64,000 nucleotides of DNA, from contig NZ_CP012332.1 in the NCBI RefSeq assembly GCF_001263175.1, positions 3,163,501 through 3,227,500 on the forward strand, in the 5' to 3' direction. The DNA is from Vulgatibacter incomptus. Lineage in GTDB: Bacteria; Myxococcota; Myxococcia; Myxococcales; Vulgatibacteraceae. Within the stretch, counting starts at the first letter, position 1. The number at the start of each line of letters is the position of its first letter. The translations under genes were made by a program, and so were the position numbers. Shown here piece by piece: positions 27,041 to 35,807 of the stretch. The notes beneath the pieces are model-generated. The model made no database searches. It saw only the letters and a list, made by a program, of their open reading frames with translations, and was not told the origin of the DNA.

Positions 27041-28018
27041 TTAGGCTCCGGCCAGGCCCGGAATCCCATGGAGGGTCCGGGCCGCCTTGACCCCGCGCGC
27101 GATCGCCTCGGCTACCACCTCGATCGCGGCCATGCCCACCTCGGCGAGGACGAGGTCGTCCGCGCGGATGCGATCGCGCGGCGCGGTCGACGCGGTGAAG
27201 ACCACGTCGCCATCGAAGGGCGTATGGGCCGGGCGGATCGCGAGGGCGAGGCCGTCGTGGGCCATCCGGGCCAGGTGGCAGAGCTGGTTCCGATCGAAGG
27301 GCGCGTCCGTACAGACGACGACGAGGGTGGTGTTCTCGCCGGAGCCCGGGAGGCCCGCCTTGGCGGGAGCGGCCTCGGCCGCCGCCTCCGGAGCAGGGCG
27401 CCGCCAGCCCCGACCGGGTCCCCGCGCCACGGCGAGCGGCGCTCCCGAGCTCGGATCGACGACGTCGCCGAGGGCGTTCACCGCGGCGAGCGCGCCCACC
27501 CGGAAGCCTCCCGCCTCTGCGGCGAAGCTGCCCAGGCCGCCCTTCCACGCGAGCTCGTAGCCGAGCCGCTTCGCCACCGTGCAGCCGGTGCCCGCCCCGA
27601 CGTTCCCCTCCTGCACCGGATCGCGGCTCGCCGCCACACACGCGGCGTAGCCCATCCCCGCGTCGGGCCTCACGTCCCTCGAGCCGATGCCGAGGTCGAA
27701 GAGGACCGCTGTGGGAACGGTGGGGATCCTCGCCACCGTCGCGGGGAAGCCGACGCCGCGCTCCTCGAGGAAGGCCATGCAGCCGCCGGCGGCATCCATG
27801 CCGAAGGCGGAGCCGCCGGTGAGCAGGAAACCGTGCACCTGGTTCACCCTGCCGCCCGGCCGGAGCGAATCGGCCTGGCGAAGCGAGGCGTAGCCTCCGC
27901 CGATGTCGATCCCGCCGAGGGCGGGCTCGTCGAAGAGCACGACGGTGCAGCCGGTGGCGGCGTCCCGGTCGGTTGCGTGTCCCACGCGGACACCGGCGAG
28001 ATCCGTGATCGAGGGCAA
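27041..28018 (-). CDS. P1-family (DmpA-type) Ntn-hydrolase/aminopeptidase
   Basis: Product of 325 residues of the self-processing P1/S58 family. Conserved blocks are ITDLAGVRVGHATDRDAATG, GFLLTGGSAFGMDAAGGCMA, GTGCTVAKRLG and GENTTLVVVCTD, where a Thr of ENTT is the likely N-terminal nucleophile exposed by autocleavage. The start appears to be TTG 28018. It is divergent from the NtrC-like regulator across a 276-nt gap. The physiological substrate (beta-peptides, D-amino-acid amides or pantetheine-like amides in relatives) cannot be predicted. Confidence 0.88.
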   Translation of the reverse strand: MPSITDLAGVRVGHATDRDAATGCTVVLFDEPALGGIDIGGGYASLRQADSLRPGGRVNQVHGFLLTGGSAFGMDAAGGCMAFLEERGVGFPATVARIPTVPTAVLFDLGIGSRDVRPDAGMGYAACVAASRDPVQEGNVGAGTGCTVAKRLGYELAWKGGLGSFAAEAGGFRVGALAAVNALGDVVDPSSGAPLAVARGPGRGWRRPAPEAAAEAAPAKAGLPGSGENTTLVVVCTDAPFDRNQLCHLARMAHDGLALAIRPAHTPFDGDVVFTASTAPRDRIRADDLVLAEVGMAAIEVVAEAIARGVKAARTLHGIPGLAGA

Positions 28019-28294
28019 GGGGAAGGCCTTGGTTCGGAAGAATCGATCCTAGCAGACGAAGCGCACGGCCGGAGGCGTCCCGCGGCGGATCGATCCGCCC
28101 AGCTCCGGCGAGGAACGGCACCGCATTCGGGGGCATTCCCGACACCCTCTCGAAAACGAGCTCCGCGATTCCGAAATCGAACCATTCGCGCAGGACGGAA
28201 GCGATTTCGCTCGGGGTGTGCACTTGGCGTGGGAAGGCAGGTGCATAGCTTTGGCGGGATCCTGCCCACTCCGTGAAACAAAGGAGGCCGTGCA

Positions 28295-29740
28295 ATGGCC
28301 GCCCATCGAATCCTCGCCGTCGACGACGACGCCGTCGCCCTCGAAGCCGTCGTGGAGCTCCTCCGGGGGGAGGGGCACGTCGTGGACGGCGCCTCCAGCC
28401 CCGCCGAGGCCGACGAGCTCTTGCGCACCGAGCGGTACAACCTCGTGATCACGGATCTGGTGATGCCGGGGCGAAGCGGAATCGAGCTCACCCGCTCCGT
28501 GCGCGAGACGCTCCCCGACGCCGCGGTCCTGGTGGTCACGGGCCACGCCACCGCACAATCGGCCATCGCCGCGCTGAAGGCGGGCGCCCTCGACTATCTG
28601 ACCAAGCCCCTCGAGCCCGGCCTGCTCCGATCCGTGGTCTCCACCGCGCTCCACGACCGGGCCGCGATGGCCAACGGATTCCGACCGGCGCGCTCGGCCA
28701 CCGCCCACTCGGGCCACGACGGCCTCCTCTCGCGGGCGCCGGCGATGCATGCGGTCTTCGAGCGGATCGCGCTGGCGGCGAGCTCCGATGCCACGGTCCT
28801 CATCCGGGGCGAGAGCGGCTCCGGCAAGGAGAGCTGCGCCCGGGCGATCCACAAGCGCTCGTCTCGATCCGAGGCTCCGTTCCTTCCCCTGCACGTGGCG
28901 GCGATCTCCCACGAGCGCCTCGCCGCCGAGCTCTTCGGCGGCGGCTCCGGCCAGAGCAAGTTCCAGCAGGCGGAGGGCGGCACGATCTTCCTCGACGAGG
29001 TCGACGCCCTCGATCCGCGATCGCAGCTCGTCCTCTATCGCTTCCTCGAATCCGGGAACCTCGCGAGCGCCGACGGCTCGAGCGAGCGCAAGGCCGACGT
29101 GCGGGTGATCGCCGCCACCGGGCGTGACCTCGGCGAGCTCGTGCGCCTGGGGCGCTTCCGCGAGGATCTCTTCTACCGCCTGGACGTCTTCCCCCTCACC
29201 CTGCCTCCGCTGCGCGATCGCAAGGAGGACATCCCCCTCCTCGTCTCGTCGTTCATCGAGACCTTCTCCGATCGCTACCGGAAGCCCGTCGTCACCGCCA
29301 CCGACGAGACGCTCTCGCTGCTCGCCCGGTATCCGTGGCCCGGCAACGTCCGCGAGCTGCGCAACGTCGTCGAGCACGCGGTGATCCTCTGCACCGGCAC
29401 CCTGCTCACGCCCGACTTCCTTCCGCGCGTGATCTACCGGGACGAAGGCGATCTCGCCGCGATCCGAATCCCCATCGGGACGCCGATGCGGGAGATCGAG
29501 CGTGCCGTGATCGCCCGCACCCTCGACGCCTACGGCTGGAACAAGAACAAGACGGCCAAGGTGCTCGGGATCAGCCGGCGCTCGCTCTACAACAAGCTGG
29601 AGCGCTACCGGATCGCCCGCGGCCACGCCGCGCCCCTCGACGCCGCCGCGGAATCGGGTCCCTTCGACCGGCCCGCGCCTCGTTCGGCCGAACCGCGGCA
29701 CCTCGTGCAGCCGCCAGCAGCAGCAGAGGCCGAGCGCTGA
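28295..29740 (+). CDS. NtrC-type response regulator lacking the GAFTGA loop
   Basis: Response regulator of 481 residues: receiver domain (about 4-120) with phospho-acceptor Asp54 in VITDLVMPG and Lys in LTKPLEP, AAA+ domain (about 148-380) with Walker A GESGSGKE and Walker B GGTIFLDEVD, and a FIS-type helix-turn-helix (about 405-445, NKNKTAKVLGISRRSLYNKL). The stretch between ELFG and GGTIFLDE is only 12 residues (GGSGQSKFQQAE) where sigma54 activators have about 21 including GAFTGA. That loop contacts sigma54, so this protein probably controls transcription without sigma54, as TyrR or Rhodobacter NtrC do. AAGGAGG precedes ATG. No sensor kinase is adjacent. Confidence 0.9.
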   Translation: MAAHRILAVDDDAVALEAVVELLRGEGHVVDGASSPAEADELLRTERYNLVITDLVMPGRSGIELTRSVRETLPDAAVLVVTGHATAQSAIAALKAGALDYLTKPLEPGLLRSVVSTALHDRAAMANGFRPARSATAHSGHDGLLSRAPAMHAVFERIALAASSDATVLIRGESGSGKESCARAIHKRSSRSEAPFLPLHVAAISHERLAAELFGGGSGQSKFQQAEGGTIFLDEVDALDPRSQLVLYRFLESGNLASADGSSERKADVRVIAATGRDLGELVRLGRFREDLFYRLDVFPLTLPPLRDRKEDIPLLVSSFIETFSDRYRKPVVTATDETLSLLARYPWPGNVRELRNVVEHAVILCTGTLLTPDFLPRVIYRDEGDLAAIRIPIGTPMREIERAVIARTLDAYGWNKNKTAKVLGISRRSLYNKLERYRIARGHAAPLDAAAESGPFDRPAPRSAEPRHLVQPPAAAEAER

Positions 29741-29832
29741 GCTCGCCGTCCGCATGGCCAATCGCCAATTGACTGCGAACCATCCCGCACCTACCCGTAC
29801 GGAGGGACCAGCTACAGGCACGGGACGGCGCC

Positions 29833-31530
29833 ATGAAAGAGACTGTCGGCAACTTCCTATTGCGTCGCCTCGAAGAGGCAGGCGTCCGACACATCTTCGG
29901 AGTTCCGGGCGATTACAACCTCGAGCTTCTGCAGCAGCTGGAGGACCGGGGAAGCCCGTCCTGGGTCGGGAACTGCAACGAGCTGAACGGCTCGTACGCC
30001 GCGGACGGCTACGCACGCATCAACGGCCTCGGCGCGCTCATCGTCACGAATGGCGTCGGAGCGCTGAGCGCGATCAACGGAATCGCCGGCGCGTACTGCG
30101 AGCACGTCCCGGTCGTGTGCATCTGCGGCACGATTCCGGCGAGGGCCGTTCAACGCGGCGACCTGATGCATCACACGCTCGCGGACCGGGAGAAGGGCAA
30201 CTTCTACCGCGCGTTCGCCGAGGTCACCACCGCACAGGCCGTGCTGTCCGTCGAGAACGCCGCGGCCGAGATCGATCGCCTGATTCAGACCGCGTGGCGC
30301 CGAAAGCTGCCGGTCTACATGGAGCTACCGTCGGACCTCGCCTGCCTCGAGATCGAAGTACCCGAGCGGCCGCTCGATCTCACCATGCCGGCGAGTGACC
30401 CAGAGCGTCTCGAGGCTTGCACGACGATGATCCTCGACCGGGTCGGAGCGGCCAAGTCCCCTGCCTTCCTGCTCGATCTCGACGCAGATCGCTTCGGGCT
30501 CTCGCAGTCGATCGCCGAGCTCGCGAACCGGTTCCAGATGCAGGTGGCCACCCTGAGCACGTCGAAGGGCGTCTTCCCCGAGACGTCGCCCTTGTTCGCT
30601 GGAGGCTATGCGGGGATCGCCAGCACACCAGAGACGCGAGAAGCGGTGGAGAAGAGCGATTGCCTGATCGCCATCGGATATCGTCGAGTCGAGTTGGTGT
30701 CCGGCTTCTTCACGGACGAGCTGCCACCGACCACGATCTATCTGAACGCCGACTCGGTCGCTGACGGCGAGCACGATTTCCAGGGAGTCCAGCTCGAGGA
30801 GCTCATGGATTCGCTCGTGCGGTCGTCCCAGTCCGTGCCCAGGAAGGAGCCCGCTCCGGCGGAAGCGCCCTCGCGAGCCGCGGCCGGAGCTCCATCGGAC
30901 GGCGCGCTGACGCAGGCTGGATATTGGAAGGCCATGCAAGGCTTCCTGCGCCCTGGGGATGTGATCCTCGTCGAGGACGGGACCTCGATCGTCGGCGCCG
31001 GAGCGCTCGATCTGCCGGAGGGCTGCACCTACATCTCGCAGGCCGTGTGGGGCTCGATCGGCTACACCGTCGGCGCTCTACTCGGCGCCATGCTGGCCGC
31101 CCCGGACCGCCGCCACATCCTGTTCGTGGGCGAAGGCTCCTTCCAACTCACGGCACAGGAGCTCTCGACCATCCTGCGTCACGGTCTCAAGCCGTTCATC
31201 TTCCTCATCAACAACGGGGGATACACGGTCGAACGAACGATCCTGGGCAAGGACGCGGCGTACAACGACGTCGCGAACTGGCGATACTCCGACCTTCCCA
31301 AGGTATTTCGCCGGGACAGCAAGGCGGAGACCTACGTGGTCGAGACGGTCGACGAGCTCGACGACGTGCTCGGGGCCGAGCACGTCGACCTCGTGTTCGT
31401 GGAGTCCGTCATGGACAAGCACGACGCTCCCATCGATGTCATTCGCGGCGGCCACGCCTTCGCCAACTCGGACTACGGTCCACGCGGACCCCAATTCGCG
31501 CCGGATGCGCAGGTGCCGCTGCCCAGCTAG
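29833..31530 (+). CDS. Thiamine-diphosphate 2-oxoacid decarboxylase (pyruvate/indolepyruvate decarboxylase)
   Basis: Product of 565 residues that decarboxylates a 2-oxoacid to an aldehyde. The ThDP enzyme features are present: cofactor-activating Glu50 in NCNELNGSYAADGYAR, the HH pair at about 113-114 in LMHHTLAD, and the magnesium/ThDP motif from about 433 (GEGSFQLTAQELST, then FLINNGGYTVE) with the catalytic Glu after GYTV. The motif begins GEG instead of the usual GDG, a conservative change. No cofactor or aldehyde-handling gene is adjacent. Pyruvate, phenylpyruvate and indolepyruvate cannot be separated by eye. It ends 5 nt from convergent tamB. Confidence 0.88.
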   Translation: MKETVGNFLLRRLEEAGVRHIFGVPGDYNLELLQQLEDRGSPSWVGNCNELNGSYAADGYARINGLGALIVTNGVGALSAINGIAGAYCEHVPVVCICGTIPARAVQRGDLMHHTLADREKGNFYRAFAEVTTAQAVLSVENAAAEIDRLIQTAWRRKLPVYMELPSDLACLEIEVPERPLDLTMPASDPERLEACTTMILDRVGAAKSPAFLLDLDADRFGLSQSIAELANRFQMQVATLSTSKGVFPETSPLFAGGYAGIASTPETREAVEKSDCLIAIGYRRVELVSGFFTDELPPTTIYLNADSVADGEHDFQGVQLEELMDSLVRSSQSVPRKEPAPAEAPSRAAAGAPSDGALTQAGYWKAMQGFLRPGDVILVEDGTSIVGAGALDLPEGCTYISQAVWGSIGYTVGALLGAMLAAPDRRHILFVGEGSFQLTAQELSTILRHGLKPFIFLINNGGYTVERTILGKDAAYNDVANWRYSDLPKVFRRDSKAETYVVETVDELDDVLGAEHVDLVFVESVMDKHDAPIDVIRGGHAFANSDYGPRGPQFAPDAQVPLPS

Positions 31531-31535
31531 GCGCG

Positions 31536-34500
31536 TCAGAAATCCCGCGTCCAGAACAGATCAGCGCCGCCGGCGCTCTTGTCGCCGTAGGTGACTTCAA
31601 GGGTCCAGCGAGGCGTGAGCTGGTATTCGACGCGGACCTCGTTGATGTTCCGCCGATCGGTGTCGGCGACCCCGAAGTTCCGCGAGTAGCCGACGAAGAT
31701 GCGGTCCGTGACGTAGCTCCCGGCCTCGAGGCTGCCGCTGTCGAGGCCGTCCTCGCCCGCCTGGAAGGAGATCACGTCGACCGGGAGCTTGGTGGCGAGG
31801 CCGCGCTTGAGCTGGGAGGTGACCACGGCCCCGAGCGCGGAGGCGGCGCCGGAGGCCTCGCTCATGCCGCCGGCGCCACGCTTGAGCTGGGGCCGGCCGG
31901 TGGCGAGGAGCGTGGCGATCTCGGCCTCGCTCATGGGCGGGTTCGAGCGCAGATCCGCGGTGAAGCGCTGGGCCGTCCCTCCGATGGTGACGATCACCTT
32001 GGCGTAGGGCGACTCCTGGACCGCGACGACGTCCAGGCGTGGATCGGAGAGCGCCTCGGATCCGGTGAAGATCACCCGGCCCCTCGAGAGCTCGAAGCGG
32101 CGGCCCATCACGATCACCCCGCCCTTCACGGTCTCGATCGTCCCCGCCAGGGAGGCGCTGCTTCCTTCGTAGTTCAGCCGGAGCGCCGCGTTCGCCTCGA
32201 GGGCCAGGTCGATGCCGCGCAAGGTCGCAGGCCGCGTCGTGGCGATGTCGAGGTGGACCTGGAGCGGACCCTTCTCACGACGGGCAGCTGCCTGCTTCTC
32301 GGCAACGGGGGCGTCGCCGAAGTGGAAGTCCGGGTGGCCCTCGAGCTCCTGGACGTTCTTTCCGGGAGTGTTCGGGAGATCTACAGACGTAGAGGAGAGC
32401 TCCAGCCTGCCGTCCAGGACGCCGCCGGAGAACGAGGCGCGCAGCTTGCCATCTGCGTCGACGATGGCGCGGACGAGATCGTTCGACACGACGCCGAAGC
32501 GGCGGGCCTCGATCGTGCCCTCGATCGCGAAGGGCTCGCCGGGCGCCTTCCGGGTGGCGAGTCCGCTCGCCTTCAGCAGGCCCGACGAGCGCGCCTGCAG
32601 GTGCCGGAGGATCGCGCGATCCGGGTGGAGCTCGAGGTCGAGCTCGACGTCGCGCAGATCGCCCAGGCCCGTGTAGCTCAAGCGGCCGCTCCGCAGCGAA
32701 ACGACGCCCTCGACCGAGCCACGTCCCGCACCGAGCTCGCCAGCGGTGCCGCGGATCTCGAGGTCCGCGTCGAGACGGCCGGCGATCTGCCGCAGGTCGG
32801 GCGAAAGTACGGAGGCGAACGTGAGGTCGAGTCCCGCCGCGCGCAAGCGGGCCTCGATCGGCGCGTCCATGAGCTCGTGGAGCTCGCCCTGCCACGAGGC
32901 GTCGAGGGTCGCGCTGCCGCCGCCCGCGCCGGCGAGCCGCGCCGAGGCGTCGAGGCGGCCCGACGCGTAGCGGCCGTCGATCGCCAGCGAGCCCACGGTG
33001 GCACCACCCCAGCCCAGCTTCGCTCCCTTGGCGTGCAGGGTCGCCTCGGGGCTCGCGAGGGTTCCCGAGACCTGCAGCGACGCCTCCAGGCGCCCCTCCG
33101 CTCCTCCGCGCCTGCGGCCACCGCGGTGGCCCAGGGCGTGGACGACCGACGGAAGATCGATCGCGGATCCGCTGAACGCGGCCCGAAGGGGCAGGTTCTT
33201 CCAATCTCCCAGCCGCTCGATGGGCCCGCCGAGGCTCGCCTCTCCGTCGACGAAGCGCCGGCCCAGGAGCGACGACGAGAGGGTCACGCGCACCTCCTCG
33301 GCGGTGGCGTCGACGGCGAGCTCCCCGTCGAGAGGACCGACCTCGTCGTCCCAGAGATCGCTGGCCCTCAGCACGGTCTTCACGCGCGGGGCCCGCGCGG
33401 ACCCGGCGACACCCAGGGTGAGATCCACCTTCCCACGGAGACCGGCGGGCAGGCCGAAGCGCCCCGCGAACGCGCCGACTTCGAGGGCGTCCACCGAGGC
33501 CTCGCCTTCGATCGGCGCTGCGAGCGCGCGCTCGATCTCGGCGGAGGGGGCCCGCAGGAGCCGGCCGAGATCGAGGGAGCCGGCGCCCTGCGCATGGAGC
33601 GCGGTCGGTCCGGTCCACGCATCGAGGGAGAGCTCCACGCGATCGGGCTTCCGGCCCTTGGCGCCTTCTGCCGAAGGCCAGCTCGCGTCGGCGCGAAGAC
33701 CCAGGTTTCGAACGCCGTAGCCCCTGAGGTCACGGCCCTCCAGGCGGATCGATCCGAGCGGCGACTCGAGCGGGCCCTCGAGATGGATCCTCGCGTCGAG
33801 GAGGCCGACAAGGGGCTCCCCGAGGCCCGAGAGCTTCGCCAGCCCGTCCGCGCCCAACGACGAGAGCGTGGCGTCCGCGAGGATCACGCCCTTCTCGAGG
33901 CGGAGAACGAGGCCGAGCTTTCCGGCGAGCCGCGCCTCCGGAGGCACGAGCCCTGGAGGAAGGGCGCCGAGGTCCAGGCCCGCTCCTTCGAGCTCGACCT
34001 CCGGCCGGCCGTCCCGGCCCACCTCGAACCTCGCCGCGAGCGTGCCGCCGTCGTCGCTGGTGAAGCGCATCGGCTCGGCGCGCAGCCGGGGCGCGAGGGT
34101 GAGCCTCGCCGGCGCGTCCAGCTTCCAGCTGGCGCCAGGCCAGCCCAGCTCCAGCGCGTCGAAGCGCAGGGAGGAGAAGTCGTCTGCGACCCCGGCGTCG
34201 AGCGTGGCGTGGACCCTGCCGAAGGGGCTGCGTCCCTCGACCTGCCCCTTGGCCCGACCGCGGGAGAGGGCGAGGTCCGCGCGCACGTCGGCGATCGCCG
34301 TCCCCGTGGTCTCGAACCGGCCAATCGTCCCCTTGAACGAAGCGGCAGGCTTTCCAGGGAGGCCGGAGAGGCTTCCGTCCGCGGCGACGTCTGTGAAGGT
34401 GGCCTCACCCCAGGTGAACGATGAGGATCGGAGCCTTGCGTCGATCCGCGGCGTGTCGAGCCGGCCCTGGATCGTGCCGCTCGCGGCCACGGCGCCGGTC

Positions 34501-35807
34501 ACCGCCGGGAGCTCGAGGCGGCCGAGCCCGGCGGCTTCGTAGAGCTTCGACACCGCCGCGAGGAAGCGGCCCGCCGCCCTCGCATCGAGCTCGAAGCGCA
34601 GAGAGGCCGCGCCGCCCTCGACCCAGCCCCGAGCGCCGATCCGCCCACCCGGAAACGCAGCCGAGAGCTTCTCCACGTCGATCCGTTCGCCCTGCAGCGC
34701 CACCTCGAGCTCGATCGGCTCGACGACGGTCGTGCCCGAAGCCACGCGGCCTCCGGTGACCCGGCCAGAGAGATCGTCGAGCCAGCGGCCGGTCGCCTCG
34801 ATGCGCCCGGCGAAGGTCAAGTTCGGGAGGCCCGGATCCACCAGGCGCGGATCGAGCGAAACGGCGGTGGCGACGGCCGTCCATCGGCCGCTCGCGAGGG
34901 CGAGATCGCCGACCAGGTCCAGGCTCCCCTCCCCTTGTCCGGCGCGCAGCTCCGCGTGAACGGAGCCCTTGCTCAGAGAAGCGTCTCCCGACACCTTCAC
35001 CGGAGCGGACACGTTCACGCCGAGCGAAGCGAGGTCGGCAGGCGCGACGGACGCCTCGAGCGAACGCAGCGTCACGTCGCCTTCGCCCAGGTCCGCTTCG
35101 CCGTGCATCGACAGCGAGGAAGCCCCTCGCCTCGCGGCGAGGCGAGAGAGCGCGAGCGTGCGGAAGTCCTCCCCCAGGGCGGCGTCGAGCTCGAGCTCCA
35201 ACTCGCCCAACGACGGCTCCTGAAGCCTGCCCCTCGCGGTCCCGGCGATCTGGGCGCCGCGCCCGTCCACCCGTCCACTCACGTCGAGCCCTACGTCCGT
35301 GGCAGTGAAGACCGGCTCGTCCTTTGCGCCGCGTACCACGACCGATGCGCGCTCGATCACCAGTCGATCGATCTGCAGCCAGAACGACGAATCCGACGAA
35401 CCGCCCGAGAGAGACGACGCCGGGGGCTCGAAGGCCTGCAGCAGGCCGATCCCTCCGTCCGCCGACGGCGCGGCGAGGATCCGCGCGCCCACGACGCGCA
35501 CTTCGCCGAGGCGCACGCCGCCAGGCGCGAGGTTCCGGATCGAGACCTCGAGCTCCTCGGCGTCGGCGACGCGGCTGCCGTCCGGCGCGAGGATCTCCAC
35601 GCCTTCGAGCCGAACGGAGCCGAAGCCGATCCCGAGGGATGCGGCGCGGACCTCGCCACGGATCTGGCCGTTGAGGAGCGAGGTCGCCCTGCCGGCGATC
35701 CACGCCTTCCCCGCCGGCGTGATCGCCGCGATGGTCCCGAACAGGAGGGGGATCAGCGGCAAGGACAAGGCCCAGACGGCCCGTCCCTTCCACGAACGGA
35801 GGCGCAT
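31536..35807 (-). CDS. tamB: TamB-like translocation and assembly module protein
   Basis: Large envelope protein (1423 residues) that bridges inner and outer membranes and is linked to outer-membrane protein assembly and phospholipid transport. It has one N-terminal transmembrane helix (WALSLPLIPLLFGTIAAI), a very long region of repetitive beta strands expected to form a groove, and the C-terminal DUF490 domain (VIVTIGGTAQRFTADLRSNP, PMSEAEIATLLATGRPQL, DRIFVGYSRNFG, VEYQLTPRWTLEVTYGDKS) ending in Phe. The ATG shares one base with the tamA stop, so the two are translationally coupled. Confidence 0.93.
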   Translation of the reverse strand: MRLRSWKGRAVWALSLPLIPLLFGTIAAITPAGKAWIAGRATSLLNGQIRGEVRAASLGIGFGSVRLEGVEILAPDGSRVADAEELEVSIRNLAPGGVRLGEVRVVGARILAAPSADGGIGLLQAFEPPASSLSGGSSDSSFWLQIDRLVIERASVVVRGAKDEPVFTATDVGLDVSGRVDGRGAQIAGTARGRLQEPSLGELELELDAALGEDFRTLALSRLAARRGASSLSMHGEADLGEGDVTLRSLEASVAPADLASLGVNVSAPVKVSGDASLSKGSVHAELRAGQGEGSLDLVGDLALASGRWTAVATAVSLDPRLVDPGLPNLTFAGRIEATGRWLDDLSGRVTGGRVASGTTVVEPIELEVALQGERIDVEKLSAAFPGGRIGARGWVEGGAASLRFELDARAAGRFLAAVSKLYEAAGLGRLELPAVTGAVAASGTIQGRLDTPRIDARLRSSSFTWGEATFTDVAADGSLSGLPGKPAASFKGTIGRFETTGTAIADVRADLALSRGRAKGQVEGRSPFGRVHATLDAGVADDFSSLRFDALELGWPGASWKLDAPARLTLAPRLRAEPMRFTSDDGGTLAARFEVGRDGRPEVELEGAGLDLGALPPGLVPPEARLAGKLGLVLRLEKGVILADATLSSLGADGLAKLSGLGEPLVGLLDARIHLEGPLESPLGSIRLEGRDLRGYGVRNLGLRADASWPSAEGAKGRKPDRVELSLDAWTGPTALHAQGAGSLDLGRLLRAPSAEIERALAAPIEGEASVDALEVGAFAGRFGLPAGLRGKVDLTLGVAGSARAPRVKTVLRASDLWDDEVGPLDGELAVDATAEEVRVTLSSSLLGRRFVDGEASLGGPIERLGDWKNLPLRAAFSGSAIDLPSVVHALGHRGGRRRGGAEGRLEASLQVSGTLASPEATLHAKGAKLGWGGATVGSLAIDGRYASGRLDASARLAGAGGGSATLDASWQGELHELMDAPIEARLRAAGLDLTFASVLSPDLRQIAGRLDADLEIRGTAGELGAGRGSVEGVVSLRSGRLSYTGLGDLRDVELDLELHPDRAILRHLQARSSGLLKASGLATRKAPGEPFAIEGTIEARRFGVVSNDLVRAIVDADGKLRASFSGGVLDGRLELSSTSVDLPNTPGKNVQELEGHPDFHFGDAPVAEKQAAARREKGPLQVHLDIATTRPATLRGIDLALEANAALRLNYEGSSASLAGTIETVKGGVIVMGRRFELSRGRVIFTGSEALSDPRLDVVAVQESPYAKVIVTIGGTAQRFTADLRSNPPMSEAEIATLLATGRPQLKRGAGGMSEASGAASALGAVVTSQLKRGLATKLPVDVISFQAGEDGLDSGSLEAGSYVTDRIFVGYSRNFGVADTDRRNINEVRVEYQLTPRWTLEVTYGDKSAGGADLFWTRDF

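Noticed and set aside
28200-28294. Sigma54 promoter upstream of the NtrC-like gene
   Set aside because: GG and GC dinucleotides near 28228-28262 suggested a -24/-12 element, but every pair has the wrong spacing (9 or 15 nt instead of 10).
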